From IMG/VR virus record IMGVR_UViG_3300010373_000507, positions 1-20,103 of that record: a stretch of DNA of 20,103 bases; one strand, 5' to 3'. Each line of letters starts with the position of its first letter. The first letter of the stretch is position 1. Origin of the DNA: a virus. This document shows, in pieces, positions 1 to 6,534 of the stretch. The position numbers and the translations under genes were made by a program. The notes under the pieces were generated by a model. It saw only the letters and a program-made list of their open reading frames with translations, was not told where the DNA came from and made no database searches.

Positions 1-30
1 CTCCTTTTTCCCCACGGAGGAACACAACCA

Positions 31-555
31 ATGAGTGCCGCACTCAATCAGGATACCGGCCACCAAGATACGAACACAGACACCGCGCCCCCCATGCCGC
101 CCGGATCACGCGCGCCCAGGCGCAACGCCAAGCTGGACCACGCAACCCTCACCATCACCACGCCCGACGAAAACGGCGCGTCCACCTATCACGTCGATGC
201 GCTCCCCGAGCCCGTCAAGCGCTGGGCCACGATGCAGGGCGTGTGGACCTTCATGCGCATGTCTGACGATCCCGACGCGGCGTTCGCCCGGCTGCAATCC
301 GGCAACCTCCCCAAGCAGCGCACGGGCGAGAAAAAGCCGCCCAAGCCGAACACCTGGCGGCTGGCAATGGCGCACGCGATGGTCGAGAAAACCCGCAAGT
401 CGGACTCGCCCATGACACTCGACGCTGCGCTTGACAGAGTCCGCGCCACGTCACGCGCCGATCTCGTCAAGGCCAAGCTGGCACCGCTGGTCATCAAGCA
501 CTTCCACCGCCTCAACGGCAGTGATCCCGACCAGAGCCTCGCCGCCCTGATCTAA
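31..555 (+). CDS. Hypothetical protein (174 aa)
   Basis: The gene starts at an ATG with a good ribosome-binding site (GGAGGA about 9 bases upstream). I do not recognise the family. The first 35 or so residues are polar, Pro-rich and probably disordered; the rest looks soluble, with a basic stretch (KQRTGEKKPPKP, near residues 95-106) and helical segments behind it. There is no signal peptide, membrane segment or Cys pair. It opens the visible operon and is followed after 56 bases by the gcrA-like gene. GC-rich third positions suggest a well-adapted gene. A DNA-binding or accessory early phage protein is possible, but nothing in the sequence decides this. Confidence 0.75.
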   Translation: MSAALNQDTGHQDTNTDTAPPMPPGSRAPRRNAKLDHATLTITTPDENGASTYHVDALPEPVKRWATMQGVWTFMRMSDDPDAAFARLQSGNLPKQRTGEKKPPKPNTWRLAMAHAMVEKTRKSDSPMTLDAALDRVRATSRADLVKAKLAPLVIKHFHRLNGSDPDQSLAALI

Positions 556-561
556 CCCGAT

Positions 562-597
562 GGAGCGGAGCGGGCACTTCCCCTGCTCGCTCGCTCC
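562..597 (+). other. GC-rich imperfect hairpin between the first gene and the gcrA-like gene
   Basis: The left arm GGAGCGGAGCGGGC (562-575) can pair with GCTCGCTCGCTCC (585-597), with one bulged G and one G-U pair. No T-run follows, so it does not look like a classical intrinsic terminator. A smaller palindrome GGGA-GACT-TCCC (600-611) follows and contains the likely ribosome-binding site GGGAG of the next gene, so RNA folding could tune translation of the gcrA-like gene. Confidence 0.4.
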
Positions 598-611
598 GCG
601 GGAGACTTCCC

Positions 612-1145
612 ATGCGTCCAGAAGAACGCCCGATCCAGTGGCACAACGCCGAAGTCATATCTCGCTTCCAGTCCCTTTGGGACAGCGGCATATCCACACA
701 GCGCATCGCTGACGAACTCGGCATTACGAAACACTCCGTCATCGGCAAGGCGCACAGGATGCACGCGCTGCATCCCGAGATGTTCGCGCCACGTCCATCC
801 CCCATCAAGCACCTTCCTGATTGGCAGACGCGGGACAAGAAAATCCGCCGCGCGCCAACGCACACGCTCCCCAAACTTGCACACTCCCAACCCATCAAAA
901 CCACCACCGCTGCAATCAAGGCCAGCCCAGGCAAGATCGAGCCTTGTAACTACCCCACCGAAACCAACTCGTGGCCTCGCTACAAGGCGTGCGGCATACC
1001 GTCCATTCCCGGCAAACCGTACTGCGCTCACCACTGTCTCTCTTGCTTCGTCGCACTCAACAGCGAAGAAGGAAAACGCATAAGAGCGGGATGGCGGCGT
1101 GTCGCTAATGTAATCCGCTGCGCCGAACTACGGGCAACGGCATGA
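612..1145 (+). CDS. GcrA-like cell-cycle transcription regulator
   Basis: GcrA proteins are alphaproteobacterial regulators that bind sigma-70 RNA polymerase and act at promoters carrying GANTC sites methylated by CcrM. Residues 13-50 contain a helix-turn-helix of the GcrA type (GISTQRIADELGITKHSVIG), and residues 110-141 carry the C-terminal Cys/His signature (EPCNYP, then ACGIP, then GKPYCAHH), matching the family pattern CxWP...CG...PYCxxH. Between them lies a basic, Pro/Ser-rich linker. The length of 177 aa is normal for the family. The ATG has GGGAG 7 bases upstream. The stop overlaps the next start (ATGA), so the two are probably translationally coupled. A DNA methyltransferase of the same class as CcrM lies 1.2 kb downstream in the same operon. 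A phage copy could redirect host cell-cycle promoters or control phage promoters; that role is inferred. Confidence 0.85.
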   Translation: MRPEERPIQWHNAEVISRFQSLWDSGISTQRIADELGITKHSVIGKAHRMHALHPEMFAPRPSPIKHLPDWQTRDKKIRRAPTHTLPKLAHSQPIKTTTAAIKASPGKIEPCNYPTETNSWPRYKACGIPSIPGKPYCAHHCLSCFVALNSEEGKRIRAGWRRVANVIRCAELRATA

Positions 1146-1327
1146 CCCTGGAAAACCTCAAGTGCGACTGCGGGAAGGTGGAACTGTTCTCCATCTTTCC
1201 CGGACATGAAGCAGACCGACACTCACTCATTGGCTTGCTGGAATGCCCCGAACCGCTGCGGTGTTGGTGTGCGGATTGCTGGTCACGGAAGTTTGGTGGC
1301 AGCGATGAAGTGGGGAAGGTGGTATGA
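1142..1327 (+). CDS. Small Cys-rich protein, possible zinc ribbon (61 aa)
   Basis: This small gene is tied to both neighbours by ATGA overlaps, the main reason for believing it is real. Six cysteines are grouped as CDC (residues 8-10), C35, CWC (41-43) and C46, a pattern compatible with one zinc-binding site. The C-terminus is short and charged. No known family is recognised, and there is no signal peptide or membrane segment. Its position between a GcrA-like regulator and a VirB11-like ATPase suggests a regulatory or adaptor role, but no function can be assigned. Confidence 0.6.
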   Translation: MTLENLKCDCGKVELFSIFPGHEADRHSLIGLLECPEPLRCWCADCWSRKFGGSDEVGKVV

Positions 1328-2355
1328 GCGGGGTTCTCAGTCCATTGCACCATCGCCCGGCCGGCGATTCGACGCTTCGGCGGCTGCTGACACCCTTCGA
1401 TCGGTTCCTCGCTGATCCTGGCACGCGGGAGGTTGTGGTCAATCGGCCGGGCGAGATCGGCGTCGAGAACGTGGATGGCTGGACGTGGCTGAACACGCCC
1501 GAGATGGACTTTGACCGGCTGGAGGAAATTGCCATCCTCGCCGGTTTCCAGACAGCGCGGGATGTCGATAGCGAGCATCCGCTGTGCCGATCGACGCTGC
1601 CGGACGGGCAGCGCATTCAGATTTGCCGGCCGCCCGCCACGGCGCCTGGCATCATTTCCCTTGCCATTCGCCGGCCCGCGCAGACAGCGCGCAGTGTAGA
1701 CGACGACGATTTCGAGGGGTTGTTCGCCACGGCCAATGCAGGGCCGTCACGGCGCTCCCGTGCGGATTCCGAGTTGGTTGCGCTCTACATGGCGCACGAC
1801 TGGCGAGCATTCTTCAAGTTGGCACGGCAGGCTCGCAAGAGCTTCGGATTCACTGGCGTAACCGGGTCCGGCAAAACGGACATGCTCAAGCGTCTGCTTA
1901 ATCTAACTTCCGACAGCGTGCGTGTGGTTTCCTTAGAGGATAACGCAGAATTTGGAGACATCGGCACTCGCAATAGGGTGTCACTGTTTTACGGTGACGA
2001 TCACGCCAAGATCGCGCCCGAGGAAGCTCTTAGAGCAAGTCTGCGTCTGCGGCCCGACGAGATATGGATGCAAGAGGTTACAGGAGCAGAGGCGTTTACG
2101 TATATTCGCGCGCTTGCTGCCGGACATCCTGGCGGCGGAACTTCCTGGCACGCCGAGGAAGGTCACGAGTTTGATGCGCTGGAGTTGATGGTTAAGCAGC
2201 ATCCTGCGGGGCGTGAGATACCGGACATTCGTAAATTCCTGCGCACGTATTTGGACATAGTTGTTTGGTGCGCGCGTGGCGAGGATGGCTTTAGTGCGCC
2301 AAGGGTGTGGTTCAAGGCTGCGGAAGATGCGGGAATGATGGAGGCGGGGAAGTGA
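1324..2355 (+). CDS. virB11: VirB11-like type IV secretion ATPase
   Basis: VirB11 proteins are hexameric ATPases on the cytoplasmic face of T4SS that drive pilus assembly and substrate transfer. The N-terminal domain spans about residues 15-120. The RecA-like domain has Walker A GVTGSGKT (178-185), an Asp box VVSLEDNAEF (201-210), the segment LRLRPDEIWMQE (240-251) holding Walker B, and a His box AGHPGGGTSWHA (266-277). The length of 343 aa is normal for VirB11. The start is an ATGA overlap with a strong upstream GGGGAAGGTGG. Oddities: the usual GE(I/L/M)R after RPD reads QEVT, so the conserved Arg is missing, and the gene stands 3 kb from the other T4SS genes, fused by overlap to a methyltransferase gene. 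A GspE/PilT-type ATPase is the alternative, but the spacing of the motifs and the length fit VirB11 best. Confidence 0.88.
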   Translation: MSGVLSPLHHRPAGDSTLRRLLTPFDRFLADPGTREVVVNRPGEIGVENVDGWTWLNTPEMDFDRLEEIAILAGFQTARDVDSEHPLCRSTLPDGQRIQICRPPATAPGIISLAIRRPAQTARSVDDDDFEGLFATANAGPSRRSRADSELVALYMAHDWRAFFKLARQARKSFGFTGVTGSGKTDMLKRLLNLTSDSVRVVSLEDNAEFGDIGTRNRVSLFYGDDHAKIAPEEALRASLRLRPDEIWMQEVTGAEAFTYIRALAAGHPGGGTSWHAEEGHEFDALELMVKQHPAGREIPDIRKFLRTYLDIVVWCARGEDGFSAPRVWFKAAEDAGMMEAGK

Positions 2356-3035
2356 GCCGCATCGAGCGCATTGGCGATGCGGTTTTGTATCTCGGGGATT
2401 GCCGCGAGATTTTGCCGACGCTTAGCGGCGTTGATGCGGTGGTCAGCGACCCTCCTTATGGCATCGCGCACGTCAAGGGCGCTGGCGGAAAAGGCAAGCA
2501 CAATCGACGCAACATTGCCCCCATATTTGGCGATGACATTCCGTTCAACCCGACCGAATGGCTGAATTTCTCCGAGGTGATTCTATGGGGCGCCGACCAC
2601 TATGCCGCCCTGTTGCCGCACGGGCGTTGGCTCGTGTGGGACAAACTCGATGGCGTCGCGTCTTACGATTCATTCTCTGACATAGAAGTCGCCTGGTCCA
2701 ATCAGCGCGGCGCATCGCGCATCTTCCGGCATTTATGGAAAGGTATATGCCAAGCGTCTGAAAAAGATGCTCGGCGTGAGCACCCCACGCAAAAACCAGT
2801 TGCACTGATGGAGTGGTGCGTCGGCTTCGTTAAGGGACACACTATCCTAGACCCTTTCATGGGCAGCGGCACAACGGGCGTTGCGTGCGCCAAACTCGGC
2901 CGCAGATTCGTCGGCATAGAAATTGAGGAACGCTATTTCGAGAGCGCCTGCCACCGCATCGAAGAAGCACAACGCCAGCCGGACATGTTCGTGGCGCCAG
3001 TCGCTAAAGCTGAGCAGATCGAGATTGCGCTATGA
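2352..3035 (+). CDS. Beta-class DNA methyltransferase (N6-adenine or N4-cytosine)
   Basis: This enzyme should transfer a methyl group from S-adenosylmethionine to an exocyclic amine of adenine or cytosine. Motif IV DPPYG lies at residues 33-37, HPTQKP at 144-149 and the AdoMet-binding motif DPFMGSGTT at 167-175. The order catalytic motif, then recognition region, then AdoMet motif marks the beta class, which includes CcrM and HinfI. I chose the GTG at 2352, which overlaps the virB11 stop as GTGA; it gives the typical N-terminus SRIERIGDAVLYLGDC and has GGAGGCGGGG upstream. At 227 aa it is short and lacks the extra C-terminal domain of CcrM. No partner restriction enzyme is obvious, so it is probably an orphan methylase protecting the phage DNA or acting in regulation. 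The target site cannot be read from sequence. Confidence 0.9.
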   Translation: MSRIERIGDAVLYLGDCREILPTLSGVDAVVSDPPYGIAHVKGAGGKGKHNRRNIAPIFGDDIPFNPTEWLNFSEVILWGADHYAALLPHGRWLVWDKLDGVASYDSFSDIEVAWSNQRGASRIFRHLWKGICQASEKDARREHPTQKPVALMEWCVGFVKGHTILDPFMGSGTTGVACAKLGRRFVGIEIEERYFESACHRIEEAQRQPDMFVAPVAKAEQIEIAL

Positions 3036-3538
3036 CGGTCAGACGCTTCCCCGAGCACGTCCTACAAGTGCAATGCAAAGCGTTCGCGCGTGAAGCGATC
3101 GACTCACCGCATTCTTTCATGGCATTTGATCGCAGCACCAATCACTCTGGTACCCAACATATGTGGGAGGCTAATCGCGGTGTACGTAAGGGGATGCCAG
3201 ATAGCCTTACCCTTGTAATCGGTATTGCGATATTCTGTGAGTTCAAAGTTCCTGGCGGCAAGCCATCGGTGTTTCAGGAGGAAATGGGCCGCGAGATACG
3301 TGCAGCCGGCGGCCATTGGTTCTGGACCACTAGCGTTACCGGATACATGGATGGCCTGTCTCGGTTTGGCGTTCATTTCCGGCCAAACGCTCGCCTTATC
3401 GCAGAGCATCGCGAGGCGTTGTTTCAAGGGTATTTGCTCAAGGATGTGGTGCCGCGTGGTGTTCCTCGCGGTGCGCTGCCGCCTTCGCTTACGCACGTTC
3501 GGCGTGTGAATGCGATCAGGCGGAAGGTGGCGTTTTGA
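3032..3538 (+). CDS. VRR-NUC domain nuclease
   Basis: VRR-NUC proteins are PD-(D/E)XK-fold nucleases common in phage replication and recombination blocks, some of which act on Holliday junctions or flap structures. The catalytic core is visible as RGVRKGMPD (residues 49-57, catalytic Asp 57), then CEFK (69-72, the E-x-K pair), followed by GKPSVFQEEMGREIRAAGG, the usual helix of the family. There is a C-terminal basic extension to residue 168. The ATGA overlap with the methyltransferase gene at 3032 sets the start. Because it follows a methylase one could think of a restriction-modification pair, but VRR-NUC enzymes are usually structure-specific, so a recombination or repair role next to the helicase gene is more likely. 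Confidence 0.82.
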   Translation: MTVRRFPEHVLQVQCKAFAREAIDSPHSFMAFDRSTNHSGTQHMWEANRGVRKGMPDSLTLVIGIAIFCEFKVPGGKPSVFQEEMGREIRAAGGHWFWTTSVTGYMDGLSRFGVHFRPNARLIAEHREALFQGYLLKDVVPRGVPRGALPPSLTHVRRVNAIRRKVAF

Positions 3539-3939
3539 TCCGCTTTCCTAACCGCCCTACGCGGCTATTCGATCGCGCGCGCACGCTTGGCGACATGCTT
3601 TACGATGGCGAAATGTCGTGGGATGGTGTAGTATCTGTCTGTCACCATATGGCGCAGATGGATAATTCACAGGACAAGAGCGGGCTGGAAGCGCGTTTGT
3701 GCTGGACGGCTGGCGATCATGCAGAAGCCAAAGCTCGTGCGCGCTGGCAAGCTTATCGTGAGCTTAGATATGTTGTTGGTCCGCTGCTCAATGTAGGAGC
3801 ATCAAAAGCCGCTATAGAGCAAGCGTGCGTTGCTTATAACGAGTCGCATGGTAACGTTCTGAAATGGGATAGAGACATTTTACCTATCCTCCGCGACGAA
3901 GTGCGAAAGTTTCATGCACGCGCCCGGTGGAAGAAATGA
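3535..3939 (+). CDS. Hypothetical protein (134 aa, TTG start)
   Basis: I do not recognise this family. The best start is the TTG at 3535, which overlaps the previous stop (TTGA) and has GGAAGGTGG 4-5 bases upstream; the first ATG (3595) would give a 114-aa protein but has no comparable site. The protein is soluble, rich in Arg and Ala, and mainly helical, with an acidic middle and a basic end (RKFHARARWKK). The stop overlaps the next ATG. Its place between a nuclease and a RepA-like helicase suggests a replication accessory role, inferred from context only. Confidence 0.65.
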   Translation: MIRFPNRPTRLFDRARTLGDMLYDGEMSWDGVVSVCHHMAQMDNSQDKSGLEARLCWTAGDHAEAKARARWQAYRELRYVVGPLLNVGASKAAIEQACVAYNESHGNVLKWDRDILPILRDEVRKFHARARWKK

Positions 3940-5063
3940 GAACCGGCGGTATCATGGCAGATTGGGATTGGAAGTCGGCAGGCAATGGAGCCGATGCGAT
4001 CCCGTTCCCTCTTGAGTTCTTTCATACTATTCAGCCGTCGCTTGACGCCTCAGACTTCGTTGAGGGGCTTCTCACGTCGGCTGCCATGTCCGTTATCTAT
4101 GGCGAGAGCACAAGCGGGAAGACGTTTTTTGCCACCGATCTCGGATTGCATGTCGCTCGCGGTGGTCAGTGGAATGGTAGGGACATTGACAGGGGCGCGG
4201 TGATCTATTGCGCTCTTGAGGGAAGCCACGGCATACGCAATCGTGTTGCTGCATTCAGAACGTTCTATGGATTGGATGATGCAGAGCTACCGTTTGCAGT
4301 CGTGCCTGTTAATATCAATATGCTCGATGCCACGCAAGGAGAAGTCGATAGGCTGATACAAACCATCAAGTTCGTTATGACGAAGATGGGAATGCCTGTC
4401 GTTCTTATAATTATGGATACGCTGTCGCGAGCGATGGCTGGCGGTAATGAGAACACGTCAGAAGATATGGGTTCTCTCGTTATCAATGGGGCCAGGATAC
4501 AGCAAGAGACAGGCGCGCACGTTTGCTGGGTCCATCACTCGGGCAAAGATTCCGCCAAGGGTGCCCGTGGGCATAGCCTCTTAAGAGCTGCGACTGATAC
4601 AGAAATTGAGATAGTGGTGGAGGGCCACGCTCGGACTGCCACGGTCATGAAGCAGCGGGACATGGAGTGTGTCGGCACGTTCAACTTTGAATTGGAGGTT
4701 GTGGAACTAGGGACGAATCGGCGCGGAAAGCCTGTAACATCGTGCGTGGTCCAGTACGGAGACATGGAGACATCTGAGGATGTCTCCAATGTCTCCAGGG
4801 GCCGGAAAGTGCCTACAGGACGGCCACAAGTGGCCTATCGCATCCTTTGCGATCTGGTCAGTGAGGCTGGCGAATCGGGTCACAGGGGCGCCCCAGACGG
4901 CGTTTTGACCGTGCCCGAGGAATGGTGGCGTGAACGCTTCTACGATCGAGCCCTGCCTGGGGCTGATCGTAAGACGAGGGAAAAGGCATACCGCCGGGCG
5001 GCGGATACCCTCATAGAGCACCACGCTATTGCCTGTTCTGGTGAGCGCGTATGGCTTGGATAA
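3936..5063 (+). CDS. RepA-like RecA-fold replicative helicase/ATPase (AAA_25 type)
   Basis: AAA_25/RepA-type ATPases are hexameric RecA-fold proteins used by plasmids and phages as replicative helicases. Walker A GESTSGKT is at residues 56-63, Walker B VVLIIMDT at 155-162, the sensor-like HHSGKD at 200-205 and the family block RGHSLLRAATDTEIEI at 211-226. Residues 305-375 look like a winged-helix DNA-binding domain. I chose ATG 3936 because it overlaps the previous stop (ATGA); GTG 3927 and ATG 3954 are in-frame alternatives. No primase or zinc-binding domain is present. Part of the GGAGACAT repeat array lies inside the gene (4758-4796, encoding GDMETSEDVSNVS) and the rest directly behind it, as expected when an initiator or helicase gene neighbours its own origin. 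Confidence 0.85.
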   Translation: MRTGGIMADWDWKSAGNGADAIPFPLEFFHTIQPSLDASDFVEGLLTSAAMSVIYGESTSGKTFFATDLGLHVARGGQWNGRDIDRGAVIYCALEGSHGIRNRVAAFRTFYGLDDAELPFAVVPVNINMLDATQGEVDRLIQTIKFVMTKMGMPVVLIIMDTLSRAMAGGNENTSEDMGSLVINGARIQQETGAHVCWVHHSGKDSAKGARGHSLLRAATDTEIEIVVEGHARTATVMKQRDMECVGTFNFELEVVELGTNRRGKPVTSCVVQYGDMETSEDVSNVSRGRKVPTGRPQVAYRILCDLVSEAGESGHRGAPDGVLTVPEEWWRERFYDRALPGADRKTREKAYRRAADTLIEHHAIACSGERVWLG

Positions 5064-5222
5064 CGTTCCCATCGCGCAACTGGAGACATGGAGACATTAG
5101 GAGACATGTCTCCTTGTCTCCGCCGGAGATGGAGACATTTGGGGGGGAATACCCCTTTAGGGGTATCCCCCATTGTCTCCTGTTTCGATTTGTCGCCAAA
5201 CGGAGACATGCAAAATGTCTCC
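4758..5222. repeat. Array of 13 GGAGACA(T) words in both orientations; candidate origin or operator cluster
   Basis: The word GGAGACAT occurs on the + strand starting at 4758, 4766, 5082, 5090, 5100, 5131 and 5202. Its complement (ATGTCTCC, or TTGTCTCC at 5114 and 5173) starts at 4780, 4789, 5106, 5114, 5173 and 5215. Copies are arranged as tandem pairs facing inverted pairs: one group lies inside the RepA-like gene (4758-4796) and a near copy of the same arrangement just after it (5082-5121), which includes the perfect 14-bp palindrome GGAGACATGTCTCC (5100-5113). A last pair (5202-5222) has a 5-base spacer. The 7-base core is seen elsewhere in the window only at a few scattered places, so this density is not chance. 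Possible roles are an origin bound by the RepA-like protein or another phage protein, a repressor operator, a partition site, or RNA hairpins. Confidence 0.85.
5131..5180. other. Long hairpin with G-run/C-run arms framed by the repeats
   Basis: The centre is a perfect inverted repeat ATACCCC (5149-5155), TTTA loop, GGGGTAT (5160-5166). It is extended by a run of 7 G (5141-5147) and a run of 5 C (5167-5171), and on the outside by GGAGACAT (5131-5138) and TTGTCTCC (5173-5180). It lies between the RepA-like gene and the zinc-finger gene. No T-run follows on the + strand, so it is not a standard terminator. A structured origin, a DNA cruciform or an RNA element that separates two expression units are all possible. 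Confidence 0.6.
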
Positions 5223-5240
5223 AATTCCGGTAAGCGAACG

Positions 5241-5411
5241 ATGAGCGGTTCCCGCCCTCCCTACCGCGATCCGTCCCTGCCCACGCCGCCCCCGGTGGAT
5301 AGCCCTACGTGGAGCCGATGGAACTGTCCGAACTGCACGTTCAACAACTCCCCGTTGTGCGAGTTCTGCGCGCGCTGCGGCGAGCCCAAACCCAAAGGAA
5401 CAAAAACATGA
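5241..5411 (+). CDS. RanBP2-type zinc-finger miniprotein (56 aa)
   Basis: Residues 27-46 fit the RanBP2-type zinc-finger pattern W-x-C-x2-C-x3-N-x6-C-x2-C exactly (WNCPNCTFNNSPLCEFCARC). In eukaryotes this finger binds ubiquitin or single-stranded RNA; in bacteria and phages such small fingers are of unknown role. The N-terminus is Pro-rich and the C-terminus basic. I chose ATG 5241, after the repeat array; an in-frame ATG at 5088 would only add residues encoded by the repeats. The upstream ribosome-binding site is weak. The stop overlaps the virB5 start (ATGA), so the two should be co-translated. A nucleic-acid-binding or assembly adaptor role is a guess. Confidence 0.7.
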   Translation: MSGSRPPYRDPSLPTPPPVDSPTWSRWNCPNCTFNNSPLCEFCARCGEPKPKGTKT

Positions 5412-6169
5412 TCCGCCTGGTCGCCCTGACCGTGGGATGCCTCCTGGCCGCGCTGGCGCCGGCTAGAGCACAAATCCCCGTCACGGACGCCGCCAACCTC
5501 GGCCAGCAGCTTCTCCACTACGGCCAGATGCTCAAGGACTACGCCCAACAGGGCCTGCAATACGCACGCCAAGGGCAGCAGCTTGAACAGGAAATCCAAT
5601 CCACCCTGACCCTTGAGCAGCAGCTACAAGCCTTCGTGCAAAACCCCAACCTGGGCTCCGCTATGGGCCTGATGAGCATGGCGGGTCTGCAAAACCCCCT
5701 GCCGGTCAATCCCTACGCTGTCCAAAGCTTGCTGAGCGGGCAGGGGGGTATTTCCGGTGCTCTCGGACAGCTTTCCTCGCTGACCACCGGCTCCTACAAC
5801 GCGAACAGCTATTACAATTCCAACAATGGCACATGGTCAGGACAAGAGGCTGCAAATCGTGCGAATGGAATAGCAGGAGCGCAGGGCATTGGCATGGTAT
5901 CGCTACAACAGATCGCGGCGCACATTCCTATCTTACAAGATTTGCGCACTCGCCTCGCGACTGCGACAACGCCCAAAGAAGTTCAAGACGCGCAAGCCGC
6001 GTTAGCAACCGAACAGGCGTGGGCGAGCGAGACAGGATCGCAGATACAAGCCTCTGCATTGATGTATGCCGCGCAGAGAGATGCTAACAATGAACGGGAA
6101 AATGAGCAGCTAAATAAGTCGATTGATGATAACCTGGCACAAGCTAAGGCAAAGGGATACTGGCAATGA
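5408..6169 (+). CDS. virB5: VirB5-like T4SS minor pilin
   Basis: VirB5 proteins are exported to the periplasm and sit at the tip of the T4SS pilus, where they help contact the recipient cell. The mature protein begins QIPVTDAANL after a clear Sec signal peptide (residues 1-21, cleavage after ARA). Residues 27-75 form a Gln-rich helix of the family (LGQQLLHYGQMLKDYAQQ), an Asn/Tyr/Ser-rich loop lies at 128-141, and a long amphipathic helical region runs to the end (about 165-253). The length of 253 aa is typical. The ATG 5408 is fixed by the ATGA overlap and by the signal peptide. The next genes are EexN-like and VirB6, an order also seen in conjugation operons. Third-position GC drops near 5800, which may mark an old recombination point. 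Confidence 0.87.
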   Translation: MIRLVALTVGCLLAALAPARAQIPVTDAANLGQQLLHYGQMLKDYAQQGLQYARQGQQLEQEIQSTLTLEQQLQAFVQNPNLGSAMGLMSMAGLQNPLPVNPYAVQSLLSGQGGISGALGQLSSLTTGSYNANSYYNSNNGTWSGQEAANRANGIAGAQGIGMVSLQQIAAHIPILQDLRTRLATATTPKEVQDAQAALATEQAWASETGSQIQASALMYAAQRDANNERENEQLNKSIDDNLAQAKAKGYWQ

Positions 6170-6531
6170 AATTCACTCTGGCGCTGGCGGCTGGGGTTCT
6201 TGTTTCCTCGATGGCTCTTGCTTCCGAGGTTCGCACCGTCTCGTGGTATGTCGCGCATCCTGGCGCACTTGCTGCGGTCACAGCCGCTTGCAAAAATGAT
6301 CCGGGGCACGGCCGGCATAATGCCGATTGCTGGAATGCCGACGAAGCGCGTATCGAGATGAACCTGCGTTCGCCGGGGCATGTCGATATGACACCGCCGA
6401 GTGATCCGCGCTATTGGAGCATCCATCCCGAGCAACTGACGCAACGCTTGCTCATTTGCCATCGGATGCCGGCTCAATATCAAGCAGCCAATTTCTGCCC
6501 GTCCGCGTTCGCCGCTGGCGGTGGGAGGTAA
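6166..6531 (+). CDS. EexN-like T4SS entry-exclusion family protein
   Basis: EexN proteins are made by conjugative elements to stop the cell from receiving the same element again, and their genes often sit between virB5 and virB6, as here. The family pattern is visible as VSWYVAHP (residues 25-32), then CKNDPG (42-47), then DCWNADEA (54-61). Residues 1-19 form a Sec signal peptide (cleavage after ALA). There is no lipobox Cys, so unlike many EexN proteins this one is probably free in the periplasm. Extra Cys at 98 and 111 could form a disulphide. The start overlaps the virB5 stop (ATGA). In a phage setting it could act in superinfection or conjugation exclusion; that is inferred. Confidence 0.72.
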   Translation: MKFTLALAAGVLVSSMALASEVRTVSWYVAHPGALAAVTAACKNDPGHGRHNADCWNADEARIEMNLRSPGHVDMTPPSDPRYWSIHPEQLTQRLLICHRMPAQYQAANFCPSAFAAGGGR

Positions 6532-6534
6532 ACT

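Noticed and set aside
2352-3538. Methyltransferase plus VRR-NUC gene as a restriction-modification pair
   Set aside because: VRR-NUC proteins are usually structure-specific repair or recombination nucleases, and no sequence-recognition domain is visible in this one.
4758-5222. GGAGACA repeats as a CRISPR array
   Set aside because: The word is only 7-8 bases, occurs in both orientations and has no uniform spacers.
5088-5240. N-terminal extension of the zinc-finger gene from ATG 5088
   Set aside because: The added residues are translated repeats and hairpin sequence, and the only purine-rich site is too close to the ATG.
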